A DNA stretch of 64,000 nt from Nephrocerus scutellatus (Eukaryota > Arthropoda > Insecta > Diptera > Pipunculidae). Under the pieces are notes generated by a model. The model was not told where the DNA came from and did not search any database. It was given only the letters and a program-made list of their open reading frames with translations. Position numbers and translations under genes: made by a program. Each line of letters starts with the position of its first letter. Position 1 is the first letter of the stretch. Where the stretch lies: contig OX352762.1 of NCBI GenBank assembly GCA_947095585.1, forward strand, positions 10,643,969 through 10,707,968, read 5' to 3'. This document shows positions 10,675 through 20,389 of the stretch, piece after piece.

Positions 10675-10818
10675 TCATATCGTTATCTCGAGCGCACTAT
10701 TTCGCACAACAACGATTATGTCTTCGTCCACCGTTGACTGCACATAAATACAGAGAGGCATAGCCAGTCCAAGCAGCCAGGCAGTTTTTGGCATCGCCAT
10801 TTTTGTCGTCTTCGCCAT
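10675..10818 (-). CDS. Candidate small secreted protein or first exon (47 aa)
   Basis: A short frame on the minus strand. The start ATG lies in CCAAAATGG, an excellent insect initiation context. The first 28 residues look like a signal peptide: basic n-region with three lysines, hydrophobic core TAWLLGLAMPLCIYV, and a plausible cleavage after VQS. The remaining 19 residues (TVDEDIIVVVRNSALEITI) end at TGA. No repeat or mobile-element match is visible, and GC content is higher than nearby. It may be a micro-secreted peptide or the first coding exon of a larger gene; the only GT sites inside (for example ACG|GTGGAC) are weak donors. I do not recognise the family. Confidence 0.3.
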   Translation of the reverse strand: MAKTTKMAMPKTAWLLGLAMPLCIYVQSTVDEDIIVVVRNSALEITI

Positions 10819-11841
10819 TTTGGCCAGGTGTTGAAGACAAATAATTAACAGATTAAAGTTTTCGCCAAAAGTGCTCCTTTGCCTTCTTCATTCGATCATT
10901 TGTCTGGCTTGGTCTGGGTCTGTCGCCATGCGTCTTACTTGGCGCGCAGTTTATTGCAAATTCGTTTACTTTCATTGCAGTGCAGTGGATGCAGTGCGAG
11001 GAGGAGGTCTGTGCACATCCTTTTCCATGGGAATTCGGCATACCGGTATCATAAGGTAGAAGAAGCGCGCTCTGGAAGATATATTGCACGTTCGTTAAAA
11101 TAAAATTAAGATTTCTTTCTGAGGACGATGTCAGCACATTGCTTCGCGGCAATATGTTCCGCTGTAAGACGCGCTTTATTAGTGGAACGTGACCACCCCA
11201 TCCACCCACTATTCAGCACAGAAATTATAGAAGGATTTTTCTTTCTTTCTTATTTCTTTCATCGTGTCTGTGCAATAAATTTTGAAATCCATCCATTTTA
11301 TTTGAGAACAAATTGGAAATTATTTAATGCAGCTTTTTCTGGGAAGGAGTACCTACTCTCCTTGCAGGTTGTTAGCTCACAAGGATTAAGTGCTGTGTTC
11401 TCAATTAAAAGTAGCAATTAACAAATTGCACGGGACATACTCGTACGGAATATCCATGATGTTACCTCTTTATGTCTTTGTTGGTATATTACTTTAAGTG
11501 GTGACTGGTATTAGTAAGCATATGGTGTATTTAGCGAATAGCTGATCAGCGTGGAAAGTTCACTTTTCTAATTCAAAATCTTATGGAAAACTTTTTCCAC
11601 TGAACTGTTATGAAAGACAACGACGAAAGGGATATATAGGAGCGCTGGCGCTGAACAGTCATTGGCGAAAATATTCGTGGGTCAAAATAAAAGCAGGAGA
11701 ATAACCTTTGCTGAAAAAATGGCGTAAACCACGAATTTGTGGCTCGAAATCAGAATCGTTGATAGATTATTAAGTCACTCATGCTAGCATATGGCCTCAT
11801 CACTCTTATCTGCAAACTTATTTATTGTAGAGTGATATATA
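10819..11841. other. Possible upstream/5' UTR zone, otherwise empty
   Basis: If the 47-codon ORF is real, 10819-11110 would be its leader (minus strand). It holds no recognisable repeat. The rest to 11841 is AT-rich and I see no gene or transposon in it. Confidence 0.25.
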
Positions 11842-12812
11842 AGGGGTGGGCCAAATAAATTTTTTTTTTTAAAATGCAATAACACAAAAAGGTCTCAATA
11901 ATTTTTCAAATTTATTTTTTCATTGTAAAGAACAATCCTTCCGATTAATTATGGAATACTATATTATTCATATGACTGCCTCGGCTGGCCTTGACGTACC
12001 CCATACGTTCGGTCCAATTTTTGAGCACATTTTCGATGGTATGCGGCATTATATCGTCAATGGCAATGCGAATATTGTTCTTGAGAGCGTCAATCGTTGC
12101 TGGTTTATCGGCGTAACACTTATCTTCGACGGCACCCCAAAGATTATACTCCAACGGCGTCAAATCACAGCTCCGAGGCGGCCAAATCATATCAGCATTT
12201 CGGCTGATAATTCGATCTTCGAAGACAGTGCGCAAAAGATCAAATGAAACGTGTGCTGTGTGGCACGGAGCGCCGTCTTGTTGAAACCAAATGTTGCCTA
12301 TGTCCTCCTTTTAAAGTGCCGGGAACAAGAAATTGTTTATCATGGCGCGGTAGCGCTCACCATTGACAGTATCGGCGGTTCCTTGCTCATTTTCAAAGAA
12401 AAGAGGACCAAAACCCGCACCAAACAGTCACTCGTTGAGGATGCATCGGCTTCTCTACGATCACGTGCGGGTTCTCCGTGCCCCAAATGTGACAATTCTG
12501 CTTGTTTACATAGCCGCCAAGATGGAAATGCGCCTCATCCGAAAAGATGATTTTTTGGCCAAAATCGGCATCTTCTTCAAGTCGATCGCAAACCCACTCA
12601 GCGAACCGAAAACGCAATGGGTGGTCTATTTGCTTCAATTCCTGAACCAATTGAACTTTATACGGTGTCATACCAAGGTCTTTATGCAGAATTCGTCGCA
12701 ATGTTGTGCGTGAAATGTTCAATTCTTGAGCACGATGACGAGTTGACGTTCCCGGCGACTCACGCACATTCTCGGCTACAGCATCAACATTTTCGGGTGT
12801 ACGCTACTTGGT
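11842..12812 (-). mobile_element. rosa-type mariner copy B, truncated at its 5' end
   Basis: The left boundary is a terminal repeat AGGGGTGGGCCAAATAAATT next to a TA, similar in its GGGTGG(G/T)C core to the end of copy C at 53369. The right side is cut at about 12812, where RTE-a sequence begins in opposite orientation. The transposase occupies most of the element on the minus strand. Confidence 0.75.
11945..12812 (-). pseudogene. Mariner (rosa-type) transposase, frameshifted
   Basis: From right to left on the minus strand: helix-turn-helix (VRESPGTSTRHRAQELNIS, RTTLRRILHKDLG), the linker to KIIFSDEAHFHLGGYVNKQN with the first catalytic D, a frame change near 12390, then WFQQDGAPCHTAH with the second D, a further frame change near 12240, and ISRNADMIWPPRSCDLTPLE to the stop at 11945. 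The third catalytic position is E (CDLTPLEYNLWG) where sister copies have D, again 41 residues on. N-terminal residues before the HTH are missing. At least two frameshifts make it inactive. Confidence 0.85.
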
Positions 12813-13138
12813 TCGTGTTGGTTTATTAATTAGCAAGCCTGTTTCTTTGTTGTATGGGTGCAGTACCAATACCAAGCGCAAGCTACAATCTTTCGTAAAC
12901 AAATGCCTACGTATCATCTTGAGGATCTTCTGGCCCAATCGTATATCCAACGACGAACTTCTTCGGAGAACGGGCCAAGAACCTATAGACGTTATTGTGC
13001 CAAGGAGAAAATGGTAGTGGATTAGACACACACTACGGCGCGATGACTTATGCGAAATATGCCATGCAGTGGAATCCGCTCACCCAGGTAGGTAGAACAG
13101 CGGGACGCCCTAGGAGAACATGGCGTAGGACATATACG
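12813..13138 (+). pseudogene. RTE-a LINE C-terminal fragment
   Basis: Reads LYGCSTNTKRKLQSFVNKCLR, then WPNRISNDELLRRTGQEPID and PRRKW, followed in a shifted frame by AMQWNPL and GRPRRTWRR. These are the conserved C-terminal blocks of RTE-type elements. It truncates the mariner on its left and is joined to J2 sequence on its right at 13139. Confidence 0.8.
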
Positions 13139-13600
13139 CGAATGACATGAAAATAATCAAATTTATATCTTCCCAAACCGACTTCAAAACGACCTAAATT
13201 CATTCTACACCTGGTGCGATAAAAACTTTTTAGAACTTAATGTCAATTCATTACCTTCTCCCGCAAACGACTTCCATCTCCCCTAGAACCTATTATTTTC
13301 GAAACGAACCAGTGACTGAGTGACTCTTCTATTCGCGATCTGGGTATGATCTGTGACAGGGGTTTAGCTCCGTTCCCACATTGATCAACATATACATAAG
13401 GCAAATTCTTCTCTCGGTTTTATAAAACAATGGTCCAAAAAATGTTCGAGCCCTTAAGTTACAAAATCCCTTTACATTATCTTTGTCAGACCCCAGCTTG
13501 AATATGTCAGCCAAGTCTGGTCACCATTTCACGACTCCCACTCCCTTAGAATTAAAGGTGAGCAGCGCAGGTTTATCCGTTTTGCCTTCCTCTAAAGCTA
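13139..13600 (+). pseudogene. Jockey/BS-like LINE (J2) fragment
   Basis: Nucleotide-level match to 57056-57520 of the longer J2 copy: it shares AATGACATGAAAATAATCAA-like sequence, GACCTAAATTCATTCTACACC, the FSRKRL region and PQLEY-SQVWSPFH. Multiple small deletions break the frame. It ends at about 13600 in non-LINE sequence. Confidence 0.8.
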
Positions 13601-13704
13601 CGAAAATTGGCCAAAATTAATTAAAAATTGTTATTAAAAAGGAACGATTTTATGAAAAGAGGTAAAGGCAGAAGTTTTAAGTGAAGAAGGGTTCTCAAAT
13701 CGTC

Positions 13705-13830
13705 AAATACGAAAAAAAAAAAAAAAAAAAAAACAAAAAACAGAAAAGGAAGTATTGCAGAGGCTTCTACATAAAGCAAATAATAAAAACAGAAACCAAC
13801 GAATTGCAGAGGCTTCTACATGGAGCAATT
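13705..13830 (+). repeat. Poly-A run and 50-bp direct duplication
   Basis: A run of more than 20 A (about 13710-13732) is followed by two copies of TTGCAGAGGCTTCTACAT (about 13755 and 13805), a 50-bp period with AAAACAGAAA-type sequence between. This looks like a retroposition tail or slippage product; the parent element is not recognisable. Confidence 0.5.
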
Positions 13831-14093
13831 AAAATACATATTCAGCCTCTGGGAACTCCGAAACTCCGACGGAAAAAAATTCCCCCCTGAACAATTTAAT
13901 TCCCGGGAATAAAATTCTCCTATCGCGAATTTCCATCGGAATCGCTTTCCCCTGGAATCAGTTGAACCAACACAAAAGTGAGAAAAACCTCATTCGAAAT
14001 TTATTTTCGAATGTGTTGACAGAACTAATATTCAACAAACGGAGAAAACTAATTATTCGCATTTTTATTGAAATTTAAAAAAAAAACCTGAAA

Positions 14094-14312
14094 ATGCAAA
14101 GAATAGCATATGTATTACTTGCCGAAGAGCAACAACAAATGGAGAGGAATCAATTAAGGTCAATCAGACGAAATTTGAGGGATAAATCTAATCCCTTAGA
14201 GTTACCAGAAGCGTCGTAAGTAGAAACTAAATGATTTTATGAACTGTTTATTCCACTCAAGTTGGTTTTTTTTTTCAGATTTCATCATTACTACAGAGTA
14301 ACTAAGCCCATG
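14094..14312 (+). pseudogene. PIF/Harbinger (HARBI1-like) transposase, N-terminal part with intron
   Basis: Exon 1 (14094-14215) encodes 40 residues including RRNLRDKSNPLELPEA. A 63-nt intron (14216-14278) starts GTAAGT and ends in a run of T then CAG. Exon 2 continues in phase with SFHHYYRVTKPM. The NPLELP-(D/E)xxFxxxYRLTK pattern is the characteristic N-terminal motif of Harbinger transposases. After about 14312 the frame is lost and the DDE catalytic domain is missing. The clean splice sites and undamaged reading frame of the surviving part suggest that the deletion is fairly recent or that the piece has been kept by chance. Confidence 0.72.
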
Positions 14313-14510
14313 TTCTTTACTTTACTTTCTTCCATTCAAATATTGACTTCACAGGCGGTCCAATACTGTTCAGCTCCTTTTCTATAATTTTCCAGAACTT
14401 CTTTGTCTTCTTTTCCGCATTGAGTGCTAAATCCATTTGCGATGTCCCGATTTCTTTCCATTATATTAATCAGCACCTGCAGTTGTCTTGGATTTGTTTT
14501 TAAAATATTT
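14313..14510 (-). pseudogene. Harbinger Myb/SANT-like accessory protein fragment
   Basis: The minus strand reads RQLQVLINIMERNRDIANGF, then after a one-base shift KKFWKIIEKELNSIGPPVKS and IFEWKKV. This is the trihelix Myb/SANT-like pattern (hydrophobic-MERN, FWxxIxxELNxxGPPxK, WxxVW) of the second gene of PIF/Harbinger elements, thought to help nuclear import and DNA binding of the transposase. The C-terminal part is cut off at the same junction that truncates the transposase. Confidence 0.68.
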
Positions 14511-14773
14511 TGTTAACAATTTTTAATAATTTCATTAAAATTTCCATTACATTGCTGTTTTCGCCTTGAAGTTCCCTATCAAAATAACGGAGGAATAATA
14601 ACGGTGGAAATTGTATTAAATTTCCCTGGAAATTGTATTCACGATAGATATATTTTTCGAGGAAATTTTTCCCCCATTTTCGAAATTTATTCACGATAAC
14701 CCCGATTGAGTGCTACGAGTAACATATAATGACATTATTGTTATATTACGATTTTACCAAACGACAATCAAGC

Positions 14774-14846
14774 GGTTCCATAGTGTAGCGGTTATCACGT
14801 CTGCTTTACACGCAGAAGGTCTCCAGTTCGATCCTGGATGGAACCA
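14774..14846 (+). tRNA. tRNA-Val: tRNA-Val (anticodon TAC)
   Basis: A 73-nt cloverleaf including the discriminator. Acceptor GGTTCCA pairs perfectly with TGGAACC and the discriminator is A. The A box TAGTGTAGCGG lies in the D-arm, the anticodon stem is TCTGC/GCAGA with loop TTTACAC and anticodon TAC at 14807-14809, and the T-arm is TCCAG-TTCGATC-CTGGA. No intron. It ends 6 nt before a T9 run. Confidence 0.96.
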
Positions 14847-14851
14847 AGTGC

Positions 14852-14860
14852 TTTTTTTTT
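14852..14860 (+). terminator. Pol III terminator of tRNA-Val
   Basis: Nine consecutive T residues just downstream of the tRNA form a normal Pol III stop. Confidence 0.85.
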
Positions 14861-15129
14861 AAGCGTGTGCTTGAACTAACTGACATTTTCAAGAAAAAAA
14901 TCGATTCGACCCTTGTATTTATGTAGTTCGTTCTTAGGAATTCAGTCAAAATCTTCGATAATTAGGTTTATTACCAACTGCATGGTGAAGCCCATGTTCG
15001 AATGTAAGTTCGGCACTATGGTTATAAACTTGCCCCTATAAGGCTATCTGGGATGGCATTAACTGATCGATACTGTTCCGTGATAACGAAGTAGATGACT
15101 TCCCAGGTACGATCGCAAGCATAATTTGG

Positions 15130-15320
15130 TATGAGTGACTTTGTCTCTTACAGAGCTAAGTTTGTCAAACCCACAACAGATGGATGGTATGATTTGAGCT
15201 GCAAAGAGGCTCGAAAGGTTTGGAGAGGTATTGTTTTGATTTTATAAAGCAAAGAAAAGCGTACCAAATCCAGACGAGCCAGATATAATTGTAATGCGAA
15301 TCAAATTCGCATTTTCCTAG
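15130..15320 (+). pseudogene. Jockey J1 fragment from the region before RT
   Basis: Matches 48310-48480 of the main J1 copy: FVKPTTDGWYDLSCKEAR corresponds to KLKEDGWYDSSCKE there, and the following basic NDCNA-like segment is also shared. Ends where RTE-b sequence begins. Confidence 0.6.
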
Positions 15321-15425
15321 AAATTGAGGCAAGAATATGGGTGCTAAGCAAAAAGCATTCTGACCTCTAAGCCGCGTTCGAGAGAGAATTGTTGGCCCCG
15401 TATGTGAGGAAGGGGTGACAAACAC
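15321..15425 (+). pseudogene. RTE-b C-terminal scrap
   Basis: Contains AAAAAGCATTCTGACCTCT followed by CCGCGTTCGAGAGAGAATTG and GCCCCGTATGTGAGGAAG, closely matching the KHSDLLTAFERKLLRRI-GPVCEE coding segment of RTE-b at 8060-8160 and 58740-58820. Confidence 0.6.
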
Positions 15426-15439
15426 GGAAAAGGACACAT

Positions 15440-16625
15440 TTTGGAACTTGGAACATTCGCAAGCTCGTCAACACAATAACGCTTGCACAACTGACAAAAG
15501 AATTTCGTAATTACCATCTAGGGATTCTTGGTCTTAGTGAGGTGAGATGTCCTGGAGTAGGGGAAAAAACGAACATCTACCGGCGAGTTTCTAATTTTTT
15601 CGGTTAAGCCTGCAGGAGAACACCATGCGAATGCAGTGGAATTTGTAATCTCTAAAGCCGCGAGAAGATCGTTACAAAACTGGCAAGCAATATCCGATGG
15701 AATTATTATTGCAAGATATAAATCTGCTTTTCGACAGGTCGTGTTTGTTCAACTTTACGCACCAACGGAACAAGCCACCTCTGAAGAAAAATACACCTTT
15801 TACTTGCGTCTAAATAATTCATTAGATCAACTACGGAAGAGTGAGATCGTTATTTTGATGGGTGGGTGACCCTAACGCAAAAGTAGGCATCGAGAACAGT
15901 GATTAGGAACATGTCATGGGAAAGCATGGCCTTGGTTCTATGAATGACAAAGGAGAGGTTTGCTGATCTATGTTCTGATCGCGTCCTAATCACTGGAGAC
16001 ACAATTTTACCCCACAAAAACATCCACAAAGCCACCTGGACCTCTCATGATCACATGTACAACAATCAGATTGATCACATCGCTGTAAGGCGCAAGTGGC
16101 GAGCATCGTTGTTGGACGTTAGAACCCCGAAGAGCAGCCGACGTCTACAGCGACCACCACCTTGTGGTTGGCAGTGTGCGATTGAAGCTCGCGGTCCGCT
16201 CAACCACTAGAAGTCAAACAGCAAGAAAGCCAGCTGTAGCAGCACTGAAAGAACCAGATGTGAAACTGCAATATGTATCCCGCATACAACAGTCACGCTC
16301 TGAGATACAGCCCCAAACCCTAGAGTCTAAATGGGAGAAAACAGTAAATTGCGTATACGTAAGCAGCCTCAATCATTTCAGGTTATACCGACAAAACTAG
16401 AAAAGAATGGATATCAGATAGCACATGGAACACCATTCGTGAACGCAAATCCATCAAAGCAGAGTTAAACGCGGCCTCGGCGGAAGTATAGCGATCTGGA
16501 CAGACAAGTTGGCCGTTCAGCTAAATACGACAAACGAGCATGGCTAAGCGACATCGTAATACAAGCACAGCAAGCCGCTGATAGGAGACAATACAGCACA
16601 GTCTACCAACTCGCTCGTAAGCTCG
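15440..16625 (+). pseudogene. LINE APE-type endonuclease domain (copy 1)
   Basis: Broken frames cover an apurinic-type endonuclease: VISKAARRSLQNWQAISDGI, the QLYAPTEQATSEEK block, VILMG-(GD)PNAKVG (split by an insertion), then GERFADLCSDRVLITGDTI and NQIDHIAVRRKWRASLLDVR and a shifted SDHHLVVGSVRLKLA. These are the metal- and DNA-binding motifs of APE-type LINE endonucleases in RTE-like elements. A second copy at 22600-23437 shares the same nucleotide sequence. Both are cut at nearly the same place (ACCAACTCGCTCGTAAG), where J1 sequence follows. Confidence 0.75.
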
Positions 16626-16639
16626 CCAACAAGGTAACA

Positions 16640-17405
16640 AGGTGGGGACTACTTAATAGAGTTGAATTTAACGCTTCTAAAACCCAATGCTGTCTTCTGT
16701 CGTCTAAGCGTAATTTAAACCCCCAACCTTTATCCATGAAGAGATCTTGAATCAAAGAAACTGAAAAACTCTCAATCCTCGGTATGTGCGTCAACAAGAA
16801 GCTTCGTTGGAATGACCACATATATGCCATCGCCAAACATGCTGCGAGATGCACTCCTAAAACGGTGCAAGATATTTCCAAGGCGTATATTCGCCTTAAA
16901 CTTGAATATAACCGTATTGTCTGGGCAGGTGGTGCCCCCAAGACCACATTGCATCTACTAGACAGATTTCAGAACAGCGCGTTAAAACTTATTGGTGAAG
17001 TACATATCGCGAAAACAATCGAATCGCTTGAACATCGGTAGGAATGTTTCATGCCTGTCGCTGTTTTGTCGCTTTTTCAACAAGCGGTGTTCAAAAGAAT
17101 TATCCAGATGCATCTCGCCCATTCTCCAACCCATCCGTAATACCCGTGCCTCGAACTCACGGGTCCACCATTAAGCCTATTTTCGGACGTACTAACCAAT
17201 TCAGAGATTCCTTCTTTAGCCGCACGATAGTTATGTGGAATGAATTGCCTGATTCTGTGTTTCCGATTTTGTATAATCTGCTGTCGTTTACGAAACGCGT
17301 GCATAGACATCTCATCCTTTCTTCCCCCTAATTTCCTAACGCCCACGCTGTGCTAAGCAATATAAGGGTGCAAACCCCTTTAGCGTGTGTACATTATAAA
17401 AAAAA
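16640..17405 (+). pseudogene. Jockey J1, RT C-terminus and 3' end
   Basis: Begins in RVEFNASKTQCCLLSSKR and runs through LSILGMCVNKKLRWNDHIY, APKTTLHLLDRFQN, and in a shifted frame QFRDSFFSRTIVMWNELPDS and the RVHRHLILSSP terminus. The 3' UTR holds the family signature ACGCCCACGCTGTGC-AAGC-ATATAAGGGTGC and ends in a short A-run near 17405. Confidence 0.85.
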
Positions 17406-18156
17406 TAGGTACCGGTGGAGGAATTTTTTTTACAGAATGCCAGGATCAGACCAACACAAAACCCTCTTTTCAATTTCTCCTCTGGCTGCTATCATAGTCT
17501 CTTTAAAGAGATGGTGTCATGGCGTTGCGTATGTTCACAAAAATGCTTTCACTTCTATTTTGTTTGAAATTTGGTTTTATTTTTTATTTTTTTTTTAAAT
17601 TTTCTTTTAATGTTTTTATCTTGCTTTTGTTTCTTGTCTGTTGCTGCTGTTGTTGATGTTGCCTGTGTGAGTAAGTAAGAGTGTAAGTGTAGGTGTTACG
17701 AATTTTAGCATTACTTGTTAATTATTTAAAGAGTTAATTACTTAATTAGTTACATAACTTTAAATTGTATGTAAGTGTGTGTGTATGTATTTTTTGTAGT
17801 TGCCGCATCGCAAAGGTATTAATTAGGCATTTATATCTAAATATGAGGGGGAAATCATATTAATATTAAAAAACATAATCAAAGAGAAACAAATTGTTTT
17901 TGCTGTTTATTACATTGTGTGTGTGTGTTTGTGTTTGTGTGGAGGTGTGTGTGGGTAATATTAATATAAGTATATTCACATGTATGTATACTTATGTAAG
18001 ATTGTTATTTATATATTTATATGTGTGTGTATATCTATATAATTCTATAATTTTCTGTTTCATCAATTATTAATAATTAATAATAATAATAATAAATTTA
18101 GAAGATTTTAAAACTAATTGTAGTGTCGTGTTGTTTTTTTTTTTTGTCTTCTGTTT

Positions 18157-18218
18157 GATGTATTTTGTGTTCTCATCGGGTTCTTAGGGGAACCACAACA
18201 CAATACACAAAATACATC
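18157..18218 (-). promoter_or_regulatory. Long hairpin in the predicted 3' UTR
   Basis: Arms GATGTATTTTGTGT (18157-18170) and ACACAAAATACATC (18205-18218) are perfect 14-bp inverted repeats. Inside the 34-nt loop a second stem pairs GGTTC (18179-18183) with GAACC (18190-18194). On the minus transcript this would form a two-part stem-loop. It lies about 200 nt past the stop codon. Function unknown; it could affect RNA stability or be a trace of a small foldback element. Confidence 0.55.
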
Positions 18219-18322
18219 CTTTTTCGAATGGATTTTAATTTTTAAAATAAAACTTTCTACTGTTATATGATCCTTTTTTTGGGGGGGTAGGAGTAATGAC
18301 TATGGTTACAAGGTAACAACAA

Positions 18323-18328
18323 TTTATT
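18323..18328 (-). promoter_or_regulatory. Candidate polyadenylation signal AATAAA
   Basis: TTTATT on the plus strand gives AATAAA on the minus strand, 88 nt after the TAG-side end of the host gene. Plausible but AT-rich context makes chance matches common. Confidence 0.35.
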
Positions 18329-18415
18329 GCCCATTTAACCATAGAAAAAAATATGTGTGGATCTTAAAGAAAAAAAAAAACAAATCAAAGCCCAAAGATA
18401 AGCTAATCCTGGACT

Positions 18416-19932
18416 CTACCTCTGCAGGTTGGTCAACGCCGAGGCGATGATTAAAATTTCGTTAATATATTGATATAATATTGGCTCGAGTATCGAATAT
18501 GGCTGCAGAATCTTGAATTCGCGCAGACAATAGATGAGCTGACGAATCTGCAGGCGGCACACCGACTCACGTACACGCACCGTCGGAATACTAAAATCTT
18601 TTACTTTTCGCGACGTCAGTTCACTGTTGACCACATTGAGGGTGTGATGTGATGAGAGTTCCTCGGCCGCACGAGCAGCCGCATATTTGCTAAATGATTT
18701 ACCCTCGCTGGTCTCCTCTTCCTCGTCGCTTTCGTCAGCCGAATCTGTGGTGCTGTCCGTTTCGGCGCGGCTCTGTAGCGCGCCTACTGCCAGGGGGCCA
18801 GCTGTTGACGATGTGGAGCCGACGCCACCACCATCTGCAGACGATGTCTTCCTAACCGCCGCCGGTTTTCGTTTTCTTCGTATCGCTTTGCCCGGATCCG
18901 CCACCAGTGACAAATATTTAGGTATGACATTTTGAAAATCGCACGCATTGAATATCGCCAGGTCGTCATTGTAGCCGACATACGCATCGGACACGTACGA
19001 GATGACACCAGTCGGCGTTATTGTCAAAATGAATTTGTAATTTGTACAGTCCATTTGTTCAATGCCGCTCTGGTACATTGGACGTTGGATGTCCGTCTCG
19101 ACGCATTCGATCAGTGACTGCACATACGACAGCTTTGAGCGGAAGGCAATTGGCAGATTTTTATGCCGATCGTAGTATTTTTTCGACTCAGGCCATCTAA
19201 TAAGGAATTTCATATATTTCGCCAGCTTGACAACGGTCCGTGTGAAGATCTTTTGTGCTTCAGTTTCGCTAAACTCAAAATATTCGGCTAGCAGGGTGAA
19301 ATCCTCGTTCTGACGGATTTTCTTCAGCGTCAAGTACAAATGGATGACTGGCACATTGGCTGTCGTGCAGATAATTTGCTTTAGCAGACCCAGACGATCC
19401 GATGTCACACCCAAATGTATGTATGGATTCTTTTCGATTAGTTCGATTGTCACCGAACGGATCGTTTTTGTGGACACCTCACGTTTTATATAGATCGTAG
19501 GACGACGCAACTGCAAGGCGGTAGTATTACCAAGACCACCGCCACCACCAGTACCAGCCCCAGCGGTGGATTGAATTGTTGTACCATTCGACTGTATGAA
19601 CGGCAAAGCGAATTTCTTACCGGCCGCATTGGAGGGGGTAAATTTAATGGGTGTACCGCTACCGCCAACAGTTGTTGCATTGCCGATAATTGTGTTTGCC
19701 GTTGTGCCAATAGTTCCACCATCATTGGCTACCGCCCGTATTATATGCTTTTTGTTATTTATTGGCGATGCAGTTGCTGTAATTGCCGTTGCTCCACCAC
19801 CTCCAGAATTCTGTTGAATGCTGTACAATTTGCCATCGAATGTTGTTAGTGGAGTACCGGCACTGGTTATCGTCTGCAACGAGTATTGTTTGTTGTTGTT
19901 GCTGAGTTTTGCGGCTTTAAAAGCAGGTTCAT
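18416..19932 (-). CDS. Transposase-derived nuclear protein, exon 3 (main coding exon)
   Basis: This exon gives residues 73-577 of a 577-aa protein. The acceptor is TTCCCCCTACTCCTAACAG at 19933; the reading frame upstream of it is intronic. Residues 74-220 are low-complexity (Gly, Thr, Asn, Ala). Residues about 247-412 resemble the HTH plus DDE_Tnp_4 region of PIF/ISL2EU-type transposases: AEYFEFSETEAQKIFTRTV, then KFLIRWPE, IECVETDIQRP and ISYVSDAYVGYNDDLAI. The first catalytic Asp of that family is Glu here (E348), the second is present (D396), and no third acidic residue is found because the domain stops. Then come a basic NLS-like RRKRKPAAVRK (424-434), an acidic DESDEEEE stretch (471-478) and a C-terminal block RLQIRQLIYCLREFKILQPY that looks structured. 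Most likely a domesticated, catalytically dead transposase acting in the nucleus; I do not recognise the ortholog. Confidence 0.88.
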
Positions 19933-20018
19933 CTGTTAGGAGTAGGGGGAAATGTGACAACAAAGTACATTTGAAATTTGCAATTTGGGAAAAAGGCTGT
20001 TTTTGCACGCCATCTTAC
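19933..20018 (-). other. Intron 2 of the host gene (86 nt)
   Basis: On the minus strand it begins GTAAGATGG and ends CCCCCTACTCCTAACAG. The preceding exon leaves one base (A) and the next supplies AT, forming an Asn codon. A single open frame reads through this intron from an ATG at 20008, which is an artefact. Confidence 0.85.
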
Positions 20019-20115
20019 TGATAGTTGCGTTAGTCCTCTTCATTGCTTTCGGTGGTCCAGTTTGAATTTTATTTATAACAATTCCGCCACCACTGTCTAC
20101 TTTTATGATGGGCTT
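20019..20115 (-). CDS. Host gene exon 2
   Basis: A 97-nt exon between a pyrimidine-rich acceptor (TTTCTTTCTTTCAG at 20116) and donor GTAAG (20018). It encodes 32 residues (KPIIKVDSGGGIVINKIQTG then PPKAMKRTNATI) plus one base of the next codon. Phase 0 on its 5' side matches the phase of exon 1's donor, and phase 1 on its 3' side matches exon 3. Rich in Gly, Lys and Ile, no known domain. Confidence 0.8.
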
Positions 20116-20389
20116 CTGAAAGAAAGAAATATGAAAAATACAGAATTAGTCTTTGTCTTTGTCAAGGAAAGTGTCGTTCGATTATCAACGAAGAATAAAC
20201 AACGATAAGTTTAGCTAGCGGTCCTCAAGACATTTGTGTCTTCGTCCCAGGATTGACCCAGGATTCTCCTGGCCAAAAAATGTCAACAATCAACTTCAAT
20301 TCGTAGACTCCAAACAATTTTTCCATAGTGGAGCAAATTACGCCGGCATCCTTGCTCCACATACTACTCCTACCTAGGATCTGGGCATG

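Larger units (their letters stand above)
13915..14705. mobile_element. PIF/Harbinger transposon remnant
   Basis: Two convergent gene pieces typical of PIF/Harbinger elements lie here: the start of the transposase on the plus strand and a Myb/SANT-like accessory gene on the minus strand. They meet at about 14312, so the transposase body is deleted. Subterminal words TATCGCGAAT (13921) and ATTCACGATA (about 14638 and 14690) mark both ends in inverted orientation. Exact terminal repeats and target duplication are not clear by eye. Confidence 0.65.
17406..18415 (-). other. 3' flank / likely 3' UTR of the host gene
   Basis: Downstream of the minus-strand gene ending at 18416. It contains long T/G runs, GT-rich microsatellites (about 17915-17955), poly-T tracts and an AT-repeat at 18065-18110. 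An AATAAA on the minus strand lies at 18328-18323, about 90 nt past the stop, with other AT-rich hexamers further on. An inverted repeat at 18157-18218 is listed separately. No other coding signal seen. Confidence 0.5.

Noticed and set aside
13681..13890. Lysine-rich 69-codon frame
   Set aside because: It mainly translates a poly-A run and a 50-bp duplication; not a gene.
19571..19849. Plus-strand frames opposite exon 3 of the host gene
   Set aside because: Antisense shadows of low-complexity codons (Cys/Ala-rich reading); no independent support.
18416..20008. A 530-codon open frame starting at an ATG at 20008
   Set aside because: Its first 26 codons lie in intron 2 (plus the exon 2 splice donor). 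The acceptor at 19933 and the phase-matched exons 1 and 2 give a better start at 28542.
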